A stretch of 64,000 bases of DNA. It comes from UBA946 sp031550725 (lineage in GTDB: Bacteria; Bacillota; Clostridia; Oscillospirales; Ruminococcaceae). The notes below the pieces were generated by a model. That model ran no database searches, had not been told where the DNA came from, and was given only the letters and a program-made list of their open reading frames with translations. Both the position numbers and the translations under genes were made by a program. The stretch is taken from NCBI GenBank assembly GCA_031550725.1, contig JAVBOH010000002.1:62001-126000 (forward strand), in the 5' to 3' direction. Positions within the stretch are counted from its first letter, which is position 1, and each line of letters begins with the position of its first letter. This document shows positions 16,043-25,016 of this stretch, one piece after another.

Positions 16043-17764
16043 ATGAGTAACAAGCTTATTGGGCGAGTACTAGCAACTGAAAAATCGCCAACAACTATGG
16101 ATAAATTCAACTTTTGGACAAGTTCTAATCTGATATTACATGCATTTGACATAGTAAAAGTAAAACATATTAATGGATCATATTCGTATGGTGTTGTAGA
16201 GAATATTTCACATATAACAGATGCCCAAAGTTTTCTCACGAATTTTATATCAAGTGATTTTGGTGATGTAACTGTTGATGAACCAACCCTCCGCATTGGT
16301 ATGAATTATGTTGAAGCAACAGTTTCTTTCAATGATAAAGATTTATATACACCCGTTCATAATAATCAACCCGTTTATTTAGCAACAGAAATTGAAATAA
16401 CTAAAGCATTGGGTTTAGATAAAATTCAAAATCCATTAGTTTGTGGATATCTGACAATGTATGCTGGCACTGATGAAATGAAAACATTACCTGTTAGTTT
16501 AAATTCTAAATTTATTTTAGGACCCGAAGGTGCTCACTTAAATATTTCTGGTATCTCAGGTCTTGCTTCCAAGACATCATATGCAATGTTTTTATTAAAA
16601 GCTATTCAAGAACAATACATAAACAAAAACAACGAAACAGATGATAGCGTTGCATTTGTCATTTTTAATGTAAAAGGTAAAGATTTAATGGCAATCCATA
16701 AACCTAATGATTTTGAGGATGAAGATAAAATTGAAAAAGAACGCGTTTTAGATGAATATAAATCATTATCATTATCAGCAGAACCATTTAAGAATGTAAC
16801 ATATTACATTCCATATTCAAGCCCTAATTCACCAAAGCAAAATACATACTTACAACAAGACTATGTAAATGATTATTTAGATCAAAACATTTTAAAAAAG
16901 TTCAAATATTCATATCAAGATGATAAAGAAAGTCTTGAGATGCTATTTTCAGATGTAGATGATCCACAACAAACAATGGAGGCAATCATCAGTAAAATCA
17001 TTGATGATACAGATCCTGACTTTGGTAATGGGCAAGTTACTACTTGGGATAATTTTAGAGAAACTGTTGATGAGCTCTCCCAAAAATCACAACCACAAAC
17101 ACGTGGCACTCAAAGAGTATCGAATGAGATTTCAGTACTAAGTTGGAGAAAATTTAAAAGGATAATCAATAAAGCTACAAAAAATGATGATATTTTTGCT
17201 AATAGAGTTGATCCACATAAAAATGAATGTAGGCTAGCTGATGAATTAAAATATATATCCAAAAATGACATATGCGTTATTGATGTCGCTAAACTTCCAG
17301 AAGATAAACAAGCATTTGTGTTTGGTGATGCAGTAAGAACTATATATAATTTAAAACTTGGGGAATATGATGGAGAAGACAAGGTAAATCCGCCATCAAG
17401 GATAATTATCTTTATAGATGAATTAAATAAATATGCTTCAAAAGATACACCTAAAACATCACCAATACTTAGAGAATTGCTAGATGTAACTGAAAGAGGT
17501 CGTTCTTTAGGTGTTGTTTTATTTGGTGCAGAGCAATTTAGATCAAATATCCATCAACGCGTTACTGGGAACTGTTCAACTCATGCATACGGACGAACAA
17601 ATTCTATAGAAACTTCAACTAAAGATTATTCAAACCTTCCTAATACATATAAAAATATGTTAACAAGACTAGAACAAGGTGATTACCTAATACAAAATCC
17701 AGTTTTTAGGTCTTTATTGAAAATTAAATTTCCGAAACCGATTTATAAGCAATTTAAAAAGTAA
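16043..17764 (+). CDS. HerA/FtsK-superfamily ATPase
   Basis: 573 residues from ATG 16043, which has AGGAGG 8 bases upstream; a longer frame from 16001 would run back over the nurA stop. N-terminal HAS-like barrel (~1-60), then a P-loop SGISGLASKTSY (170-178) with one residue more than the classical GxxxxGK[ST], and a good Walker B IIIFIDE (D459, E460). A later RGRSLGVVLFGAEQFRSNIHQRV segment supplies sensor and arginine-finger residues typical of HerA. It should form a hexameric ring that moves DNA through or past the NurA-like nuclease. Confidence 0.8.
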   Translation: MSNKLIGRVLATEKSPTTMDKFNFWTSSNLILHAFDIVKVKHINGSYSYGVVENISHITDAQSFLTNFISSDFGDVTVDEPTLRIGMNYVEATVSFNDKDLYTPVHNNQPVYLATEIEITKALGLDKIQNPLVCGYLTMYAGTDEMKTLPVSLNSKFILGPEGAHLNISGISGLASKTSYAMFLLKAIQEQYINKNNETDDSVAFVIFNVKGKDLMAIHKPNDFEDEDKIEKERVLDEYKSLSLSAEPFKNVTYYIPYSSPNSPKQNTYLQQDYVNDYLDQNILKKFKYSYQDDKESLEMLFSDVDDPQQTMEAIISKIIDDTDPDFGNGQVTTWDNFRETVDELSQKSQPQTRGTQRVSNEISVLSWRKFKRIINKATKNDDIFANRVDPHKNECRLADELKYISKNDICVIDVAKLPEDKQAFVFGDAVRTIYNLKLGEYDGEDKVNPPSRIIIFIDELNKYASKDTPKTSPILRELLDVTERGRSLGVVLFGAEQFRSNIHQRVTGNCSTHAYGRTNSIETSTKDYSNLPNTYKNMLTRLEQGDYLIQNPVFRSLLKIKFPKPIYKQFKK

Positions 17765-17775
17765 GGGGTAAATGC

Positions 17776-19335
17776 ATGGACGATTTTATTTTTGGTGCAA
17801 ATATATTAGAAAACTTAACCACTGGTATGTATCAAGATTCCAAGATTATTTATCGCGAGTATATTCAAAACGCTTGTGATCAGATTGATAAAGCTGAAAA
17901 ATGTGGTATTCTAAGCGATAATACTGGTGAAATAAATATTTGGTTGAACCAAGATAAACGTATTGTGACCATTGAAGATAATGCTACTGGTATAAGTGTA
18001 AATGATTTTCAAAATGTTTTAGGTAATATAGCAAATTCTGATAAAAAAATCGGTGAAGACAAAGGTTTTCGTGGCATTGGTAGGCTTTGTGGACTTGCAT
18101 ATTGTAGTGAACTGATTTTCACTTCTACATATAAAGGTGAAAATGTTATATCAGTAATGCGTTGTGATGCTAAAAAAATGAGAGAATTAATTTCGCAAAG
18201 TGAAAATGGTATCAAATTAACTGCTTCAGAAGTATTAAAAAACATTTATGAATTCAGTACTGAACAAACTACCGAAACTGATGCTCACTGGTTTAAAGTC
18301 GAATTAGTTAATATAAATAGTGAAAATACTGATTTGTTAGATTTTAAACAAATTAAGGAATACTTATCATTTATTTCACCTGTACCATATAGTAATGGTT
18401 TTATATATAGAACAGAAATATATAAATATGCTAAGGATAACAATCTTAATATCGATGAGTACAATATTAACTTGGATGGAGAACCTATTTTTAAAAATTA
18501 TAAAACTAAATTTAAAACTAGTAAAGGTGAAGATGATATATATAATGTCGCATTTAAACCGTTTTATGATGATGATAACAATCTTTTAGCTTGGATTTGG
18601 ATTGGTGAATCTAATTTTAAAGCAATTATTGCTAAAGACTGTTCTATGCGTGGTTTAAGATTGCGAAAAGAAAATATACAAATTGGCAATGAAGATGCAT
18701 TACAAAAATTATTTAAAGAAGAACGTGGAAATCATTATTTTATTGGTGAAGTTTTTGCTGTTTCAAAAGATTTAATACCGAATTCCCAAAGGGACTATTT
18801 TAACGAAAATTCCACAAGGCTTTTATTTGAAAGAAAATTAAAAGATTATTTTAATAATGAACTGAAAAAAATATATTATGATAGTTCTGCAATAAATAGT
18901 GCATTTAATAAAATTACTAATTATGAAGATAAAATTAACGATATATCAGAAAAAACTAAAAACAATTACTTTAACGATAAAGAGCATTTAAATAAAGCTT
19001 TAGAAGAAAGTAAAAAGTTGAAAATTGAAGCAGAAAAAGCCAAAAGTGACATCAACAAAAAGAAACACCAAGCAATAAAAGATAACAATATTTTAGTTGC
19101 AAATATTATATCTAGAATAGAGGAAAAGCATAAACCTATTGATGAAGTCTACTTAGAAAAGCCACTATCAAAACAATTAACAAACAGAGGACAAACACAA
19201 CACAGGACAGACAAATTATCTAGTTTAAGTCGCAATGAAAGAAAATTAATATCAAAAATATTCAATATCATACTTAATTCAACTGACGAGAAAACAGCTG
19301 ATAAAATTATTAAAAATATCGAGGAAGAATTGTAA
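17776..19335 (+). CDS. GHKL (Hsp90-like) ATPase A
   Basis: 519 residues. The Hsp90-type ATP site is complete at the N-terminus: REYIQNACD (E28, N32), EDNATGI (D68, G72) and GFRGIGRLCG (97-106). A middle domain (~150-330) has the SPVPYSNGF strand region seen in Hsp90-like proteins; residues ~365-440 are coiled-coil rich in Lys/Glu. There is no histidine-kinase or MutL C-terminal motif. It is a paralogue of the 484-residue protein encoded at 22027. The stop overlaps the next start by one base (TAATG), so the two are translationally coupled. Confidence 0.8.
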   Translation: MDDFIFGANILENLTTGMYQDSKIIYREYIQNACDQIDKAEKCGILSDNTGEINIWLNQDKRIVTIEDNATGISVNDFQNVLGNIANSDKKIGEDKGFRGIGRLCGLAYCSELIFTSTYKGENVISVMRCDAKKMRELISQSENGIKLTASEVLKNIYEFSTEQTTETDAHWFKVELVNINSENTDLLDFKQIKEYLSFISPVPYSNGFIYRTEIYKYAKDNNLNIDEYNINLDGEPIFKNYKTKFKTSKGEDDIYNVAFKPFYDDDNNLLAWIWIGESNFKAIIAKDCSMRGLRLRKENIQIGNEDALQKLFKEERGNHYFIGEVFAVSKDLIPNSQRDYFNENSTRLLFERKLKDYFNNELKKIYYDSSAINSAFNKITNYEDKINDISEKTKNNYFNDKEHLNKALEESKKLKIEAEKAKSDINKKKHQAIKDNNILVANIISRIEEKHKPIDEVYLEKPLSKQLTNRGQTQHRTDKLSSLSRNERKLISKIFNIILNSTDEKTADKIIKNIEEEL

Positions 19336-21209
19336 TGGGAAAAGTATTACTCATAGAACCAAATTATAAGAATAAATATCCCCCAATGGGTTTGATGAAA
19401 TTAGCAACATATTATCGGAAGCGTAAAGATGACGTAAGATTTTATAAGGGTGATTTAAAGGATCTTGCAGCAAAGCTATTATGTGAAGAGTTTTACAGTG
19501 AAGCAAAGGATTCGTCATTAGGTAAGCACTTTTCAAAACTTGTTGATTTTATCAGATATGGAAAATACACTTCTCTAGATTTGATACCTGATTTTAGAGA
19601 TAGTGAAATGGAAAATATAATAAAAAAATATCGTACTAGATATATAAAACATGATTTTCCTAAATTTGATGTAATAGGAGTTACAACACTATTCACATTC
19701 TATTGGACTAAAACTATTGACACAATTAACTTTGCAAAAAAATTCAAAGCAACTAATGGTCGAATAATCGTTGGAGGAATTGCATCTAGTATTCTCCCTG
19801 AAAGAGTCTTTGCCGAAACTGGTATCGAACCATATGTTGGGTTATTGGATAAACCGGGTGTTCTTGATAAAGATAGTACTGATATAATTGATGAACTTCC
19901 ATTAGATTATTCTATATTAGAAGAAGTTGATTACAAATTTCCTGCAAATAATGCTTATTTCGGATATATGACAAGAGGATGTCCAAGAAATTGCTCATTT
20001 TGTGCTGTTTCTCGTCTTGAACCAGAGTATAAGAATTATATAGGTTTAAAACAACAGTTAGAATATGTAGATGAAAAGTTTGGTGCTCAAAAAGATTTGT
20101 TGTTAATGGATAATAATGTTTTTGCTTCTAATTGTTTTAATAAAATAATTGATGAAATAAAAGAATGTGGTTTTGGTAAGGGTGCAACTTATAATCCACC
20201 TAATGAATATGAGATTGCTATTAATAACATAAATGAGCAATATAATTTAAGAGGTTACCTAAAAAAAATAGTAAAAATATACGATGAGCTATCTATGGGT
20301 ATGTCTGAAGAAGCAGCAGGTGATTTTTATTTATTAAGAGAAGAAAATGGATTGTTATATCCTGAAACTGCTACTCCAGAAAAGGCTTTAGAAATTGATG
20401 ATTTTGTAAGGCCATTGTATAATAACAAGCATAAAAAAAGACCTCGCATGAGATATATTGATTTTAACCAAGGTGTCGATGCAAGATTAGTTACAAATGA
20501 AAAAATGAAAAAACTAGCGGAGATAAATATTAAACCATTACGAATAGCATTCGATAATTATGCGATGAAAGATACATACATTAATGCTATTAAATTAGCT
20601 GCTGATAATGGTATCACTAACTTATCAAATTATTTGTTATATAATTTTAAGGATACACCAGAAGAATTATATTATAGAATGAAGATTAATGTTGATTTAT
20701 GTGAAGAACATGGTGTAACAATTTATTCGTTTCCAATGAAATACCATCCAATAGACGATCCTGAGTATTTCTATAATCGTAATTATATTGGTGAGCATTG
20801 GAATAGAAAATTTATTCGTGCAATACAAGCTGTATTGAATTCAACAAAAGGTAAAATTGGGCGTGGAAAATCATTTTTTGAGGAAGCGTTTGGTAGTGAT
20901 ATTGATGAGTTTAATAAATTATTATGGATGCCTGAAACATTTATCATATATAGACGTAAATATGATGCTAATCTTAGAAAAAAATTAGCTGACAGGTATA
21001 AAAATAGATATGATGATGAAAGTGACTTAGCAAATGAATGGTGGAGTAAATTTAGTAATCTTTCAGCAGAAAAATTGAAAATTGTTAAAGATATTGTTTC
21101 TCTAAACAAATTTAAAGATGGAGATTATAATGTTATTAATGATACTGATATCAACGATGTTTTATCTTATTATAAAATTACACGTGAAATAGCTGAAAAT
21201 AAAAATTGA
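19335..21209 (+). CDS. B12-binding-type radical SAM protein
   Basis: 624 residues. Residues ~1-170 have the layout of the cobalamin-binding Rossmann domain (KVLLIEPNYKNKYPPMGLMKLA, FDVIGVTTLFTF, IIVGGIASS) but lack the DxHxxG cobalt-ligand motif. The radical SAM cluster motif GCPRNCSFC has Cys at 216, 220 and 223. A barrel follows (RYIDFNQGVDARL, LRIAFDNYA, NYLLYNF, YSFPMKYHPI), then a ~150-residue helical C-terminus. The family modifies RNA, lipids, peptides or secondary metabolites; its place between two Hsp90-like ATPases is unusual. Coupled to the preceding gene. Confidence 0.85.
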   Translation: MGKVLLIEPNYKNKYPPMGLMKLATYYRKRKDDVRFYKGDLKDLAAKLLCEEFYSEAKDSSLGKHFSKLVDFIRYGKYTSLDLIPDFRDSEMENIIKKYRTRYIKHDFPKFDVIGVTTLFTFYWTKTIDTINFAKKFKATNGRIIVGGIASSILPERVFAETGIEPYVGLLDKPGVLDKDSTDIIDELPLDYSILEEVDYKFPANNAYFGYMTRGCPRNCSFCAVSRLEPEYKNYIGLKQQLEYVDEKFGAQKDLLLMDNNVFASNCFNKIIDEIKECGFGKGATYNPPNEYEIAINNINEQYNLRGYLKKIVKIYDELSMGMSEEAAGDFYLLREENGLLYPETATPEKALEIDDFVRPLYNNKHKKRPRMRYIDFNQGVDARLVTNEKMKKLAEINIKPLRIAFDNYAMKDTYINAIKLAADNGITNLSNYLLYNFKDTPEELYYRMKINVDLCEEHGVTIYSFPMKYHPIDDPEYFYNRNYIGEHWNRKFIRAIQAVLNSTKGKIGRGKSFFEEAFGSDIDEFNKLLWMPETFIIYRRKYDANLRKKLADRYKNRYDDESDLANEWWSKFSNLSAEKLKIVKDIVSLNKFKDGDYNVINDTDINDVLSYYKITREIAENKN

Positions 21210-21218
21210 GGTGATAGT

Positions 21219-21986
21219 ATGGCATATACAAATCCTGTACCATGCTTGGATTTTGAAATGGATGAACCTATGAAAATTGTTAGTGATGAATTAGATTATA
21301 AAAAAATTGAAAAAGTTTATTTTGCATTTATTGATGTACTTGGATTTAAACAAACCTTTGAAGATATAAAAATATCGGAAAAAGAAGCAAAAGCAGATAA
21401 ATATAGAATCGTTTTTAATTATTATTTTGAATTAATGAATTCCGCACGATTTATGGAAAAGGGAAAGAGCACAGGCTGTTATGCAGGTCAAACTTCTGAT
21501 AGTTTATATTTCTATACTGATCGTACTGATTTCTTAATGGAGTTTATTGAGATATTTTCTCATTTTAATTTATTTGCAATGTCACAGGATGTGTTTTTTA
21601 GGGGTGGTATTGCACAAGGATCTCTATTTAAAAAAGAAAATTATCAATTTTATGGAGATAGCGTAATACATGCTTATTTAATGGAAAATGGTATTTCTAA
21701 AAATCCTATTATTGTAATCGATGAAAAAACAAATTCAAGTATAAAAAATTACGAACAATATAAACAACTTGTTAACAAAAAATCCGAACGATATTATATC
21801 AGACCATTTGCCTTTTTAGGACAAAAAGTTAATTTGGCAATTGATGATTATAAAATTCGTGATATTGATGAAGATGCAATAAAATGTAACATAGCGGAAA
21901 ATAAACGATTGTTTGAGTTTGACACTAGCAATTATAGTAAATATATTTTTTTAGAAAATGAAATAAAGGAAAATAAAATGGTGTAA
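21219..21986 (+). CDS. Class III nucleotidyl cyclase-like protein
   Basis: 255 residues. AFIDVLGFKQ places Asp39 and QTSDSLYF places Asp94 where class III cyclases bind two metal ions; FRGGIAQG (128-134) and FYGDSVIHAYLMEN (144-157) follow in the expected order. The transition-state Asn/Arg of classical cyclases (N-x3-R) is not present as such, so substrate and activity are open. The same layout occurs in the cyclases of Pycsar anti-phage systems, which make cCMP or cUMP. ATG 21219 follows GAGGTGA, 9 bases after the radical SAM stop. Confidence 0.6.
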   Translation: MAYTNPVPCLDFEMDEPMKIVSDELDYKKIEKVYFAFIDVLGFKQTFEDIKISEKEAKADKYRIVFNYYFELMNSARFMEKGKSTGCYAGQTSDSLYFYTDRTDFLMEFIEIFSHFNLFAMSQDVFFRGGIAQGSLFKKENYQFYGDSVIHAYLMENGISKNPIIVIDEKTNSSIKNYEQYKQLVNKKSERYYIRPFAFLGQKVNLAIDDYKIRDIDEDAIKCNIAENKRLFEFDTSNYSKYIFLENEIKENKMV

Positions 21987-22026
21987 TAATAAAACATCAT
22001 ATGAGATATAATATAAGGAGGATACT

Positions 22027-23481
22027 ATGAATAATAGTGAAGTAGGAGCAGGAATATTGAGTATTATTACAGAATCATTATATGATAACCCTATTGTTAT
22101 ATTTCGTGAGTATGTTCAGAATTCTGTTGATTCTGTTATGCAAAACTCTAACCATCTTACTGATTGTGAGATTCATATATGGAAAAACGATTCAAATTTG
22201 TTTTTTTTAGATAATGGTTTTGGCATTGCGGATGAACAATTTGAAGATAAAATGAAAAGAATAGGTCATTCTAATAAAGTTAAAACGAGCAACTTAGGAT
22301 ATAAGGGTATTGGAAGATTATCCGGGGTACCTTACTGTAAAGAACTTATTTTTATTAATATTGTTGATTATAAGAATAATAAATTTCAGTTATTCTCAAT
22401 CAACTGTGCTAAATACGAAGAAATAAAACGCAAAGACAATTTTAATGAACTAGGTTTTTCTGAATTAATTAATGAAATAAGTGAATGTAAAGATATTAAT
22501 GATCTAAGTGAATTCTCAATTGATAAACATTTAGATTTAATAGTGGAACAAAATACTGGTTTTATAGTTGTATTAAAGGATATTACTGATGTTATTAAAA
22601 ATATTATAGAGGATAATGAATTTATCGATAACTTGCAATGGCTTTTACCAATTGATTTTCGAAGCGAATTGTATAATCCTGATAAAGAAGATGATCTGTT
22701 TAAGGAATTAACTACAAATAAAAATAAGGATGATTCATTACCAACTATTAAGTACTGTAATATATTTTATGATAATCAAAAATTGTTAAGACCAATTAAG
22801 AAAGAGATGTTACGTACCTATCTATGCAAAAACAATTTTAAGTATGCAATAGGTTTTCACGCTTTTAGAAATGATAAAATTATGATAGATAAAGCTAACT
22901 CGTTTAGTGGTATTAGATTATATATTGATAACATGCTACTTTGTGATGAAAATGAATTACTACAGAGTTTAGATAATTTCGGTTATTTAAAACATACCCT
23001 AAATGGTCAATTACAGTCCATAAAAGGTGTTGGTGCAATGATTTATATAACTGATAAAGTAAATATTTCAGCTAATGCTAGAAGAACATTCATTGAAGTT
23101 ACCGATAATAATTCGATTGAGTTTTTAGAACTTATAGCTGAGTTTGTTAATACAGTTTATGAAACCCGTTATGCATTGTCAAATTACGCTTCAGCTAAAA
23201 AGAAAACTGAAGATCAAGGTGAAAAGTTAAATATTCTAAAAACAAAAGCAATCGAATGTATGCAAAAATTAGCAACTGAGAATGTTAGTTTACCTGAATT
23301 TGAAGAAGAAATTTACGAAGAATTATCAGAAATTGAAAAGAAGAAACGTATTAAAAAGAATATTACAACGCAAATTGATAGAAGTCTTAAAAACTATTTA
23401 GAACAAAATCAATTTGATAAAAGTGATCTAAATGAGGCTACTAATAATTTCTTTAAATGGTTGATAGAAAATAATAAATAG
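22027..23481 (+). CDS. GHKL (Hsp90-like) ATPase B
   Basis: 484 residues with the same ATP site as the protein encoded at 17776, at identical residue numbers: REYVQNSVD (E28, N32), then LDNGFGI (D62, G64, G66) and GYKGIGRLSG (91-100). Middle domain ~120-370, then a charged helical tail (KKKRIKKNITTQIDR) ending in FFKWLIENNK. The two ATPases share architecture but are clearly diverged, so each probably has its own role or they form a heterodimer. ATG 22027 has a strong AAGGAGG site. Confidence 0.8.
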   Translation: MNNSEVGAGILSIITESLYDNPIVIFREYVQNSVDSVMQNSNHLTDCEIHIWKNDSNLFFLDNGFGIADEQFEDKMKRIGHSNKVKTSNLGYKGIGRLSGVPYCKELIFINIVDYKNNKFQLFSINCAKYEEIKRKDNFNELGFSELINEISECKDINDLSEFSIDKHLDLIVEQNTGFIVVLKDITDVIKNIIEDNEFIDNLQWLLPIDFRSELYNPDKEDDLFKELTTNKNKDDSLPTIKYCNIFYDNQKLLRPIKKEMLRTYLCKNNFKYAIGFHAFRNDKIMIDKANSFSGIRLYIDNMLLCDENELLQSLDNFGYLKHTLNGQLQSIKGVGAMIYITDKVNISANARRTFIEVTDNNSIEFLELIAEFVNTVYETRYALSNYASAKKKTEDQGEKLNILKTKAIECMQKLATENVSLPEFEEEIYEELSEIEKKKRIKKNITTQIDRSLKNYLEQNQFDKSDLNEATNNFFKWLIENNK

Positions 23482-23516
23482 TAATTTTATAAATATCCAA
23501 CAAGGACGGTGAACCC

Positions 23517-24956
23517 ATGAAAACAGAATTACTCCTCGACCTCATATCACAAGGTGAAGGTGTTACAATAGAATTTAAGGAATGTAGAAACGAAGTAGCA
23601 ACAGAAGTATATCCAACAATATGCTCATTCTCCAACCGTTTTGGAGGACATCTTTTCATGGGTGTTAATGATAATGGTGAAATTATTGGTATCAATCCGA
23701 ATTGTGTTAAGGATATGCGGAAGAATTTTGCGAATATGCTTAATAATCCACAGAAAATTTCACCAACATTATTTCTGTCTGCAGAAGAATATGAAATTGA
23801 CGGTAAAATCATTCTGTATGTGTATGTTCCAAAGAGTTCACAGGTGCATACTTGCAACAAAACCACATACGACCGTATTGAAGATGCTGATGTTGATATA
23901 AGCAAATCAACGACACAAATGTCAGAGCTTTATATGAGAAAACAAACGGATTTTACTGAAAAGAAGCTCTATCCATATTTGAAAATTGACGACCTTGATA
24001 TGTCATTGATGGCTCGCGTTCGCAATCTTGCCAAAAGCAAGGATCCTAATCACCCATGGATTCAGATGGATGATATGCAGATTTTCCAGAGTGCTGGGTT
24101 ATATGAACGTGATTATGCAAGTGGAAAAGAAGGTTTTAATCTTGCTGCAGTTTTGCTTTTTGGTAAAGATGAAACGATAAAATCATGCTTACCAGCGTAC
24201 AAAACCGATGCAATTTATCGTGTGGATAACCTTGATCGTTATGATGACAGAGAAGATATTCGCACAAATTTACTAGATAGCTACGACAAGCTTGTTGATT
24301 TTATTTGCCGTCATACAGACGATAAATTCTTTCTTGATGGTACTCAGCGTATTAGTGTTCGTGGAATTATAGCTCGTGAAATAGTTAGTAATATTCTAAT
24401 GCATAGAGAATTTTCAAGTCCTTTTCCTGCAAAGCTGATTATTGAAAAGGATAAAATTCTGACTGAAAATGCAAATAAGACGTACCATTATGGCAGAATT
24501 CAAGCTGATAGCTTTACTCCATATCCGAAAAATCCTATAATCGCAAACTTCTTTAATAACATTGGACGTGCTGATGAGCTTGGCTCTGGTGTGCGTAATT
24601 TGTATAAGTATACTAAGCTATATGCGAATGGTGAGCCTGTGCTTTTCGAGGATGATGTGTTTAAGCTTGAGGTGCCTTTAGTTGATGCTCAAGATATAAA
24701 TACTGATAAAATACTGATAAATGCTGATAAAATATCGATAAATACTGATACTGTTTTAAATGAAAGACAAACAGAAATATTGAAATATTTAGCCGATAAT
24801 TCATATATTACAAATAAAATTGCTTGTGAATTATTATCGTTAAGAGATTCGTCCGTACGAAAAATTTTTGCTTCGATGGTAAAAAATGAACTAATAGTTC
24901 ATACTGGTGAACTTAAGAGCAGAAAATATATGCTTGCAAATAAAAAAGAACTGTAA
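23517..24956 (+). CDS. Schlafen AlbA_2 domain, ATP-binding protein with winged helix
   Basis: 479 residues. N-terminal AlbA_2 domain (TIEFKECRNEVATEVYPTIC, then GGHLFMGVNDNGEI...), a HATPase-c-4 type ATP-binding region (REIVSNILMHREFSS, PKNPIIANFFNNIGRADELGSGVR) and a C-terminal winged helix (LNERQTEILKYLADNSYITN). Between the last two is a repetitive linker (about 396-415) coded by short imperfect repeats. Proteins of this build are common in defence islands and are read as nucleic-acid-responsive regulators. It lies 35 bases after ATPase B, with AAGGA...GGTGA upstream, so it is probably the last operon gene. Confidence 0.8.
   Translation: MKTELLLDLISQGEGVTIEFKECRNEVATEVYPTICSFSNRFGGHLFMGVNDNGEIIGINPNCVKDMRKNFANMLNNPQKISPTLFLSAEEYEIDGKIILYVYVPKSSQVHTCNKTTYDRIEDADVDISKSTTQMSELYMRKQTDFTEKKLYPYLKIDDLDMSLMARVRNLAKSKDPNHPWIQMDDMQIFQSAGLYERDYASGKEGFNLAAVLLFGKDETIKSCLPAYKTDAIYRVDNLDRYDDREDIRTNLLDSYDKLVDFICRHTDDKFFLDGTQRISVRGIIAREIVSNILMHREFSSPFPAKLIIEKDKILTENANKTYHYGRIQADSFTPYPKNPIIANFFNNIGRADELGSGVRNLYKYTKLYANGEPVLFEDDVFKLEVPLVDAQDINTDKILINADKISINTDTVLNERQTEILKYLADNSYITNKIACELLSLRDSSVRKIFASMVKNELIVHTGELKSRKYMLANKKEL
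24696..24752 (+). repeat. Short tandem repeat in the AlbA_2 gene linker
   Basis: Imperfect 12-base units of the type GATAAAtaCT code for the linker KILINADKISINTD. Homologues of this family commonly differ in such linkers, so length variation is expected. The copy is in frame here. Confidence 0.5.
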
Positions 24957-24975
24957 TATAGAATAGCCTAAAGCA

Positions 24976-25008
24976 AACGAACTACCGATATAGCATCAGC
25001 AGTTCGTT
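24976..25008 (+). terminator. Weak hairpin after the island operon
   Basis: AACGAACT (24976-24983) pairs with AGTTCGTT (25001-25008) across a 17-base loop. No T-run follows, so termination would be inefficient or factor-dependent. Confidence 0.35.
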
Positions 25009-25016
25009 ATGGAATC

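Noticed and set aside
19335..21209. Prokaryotic viperin
   Set aside because: The cluster motif is present, but the protein is about twice viperin size, has an N-terminal Rossmann-type domain and none of the viperin C-terminal features.
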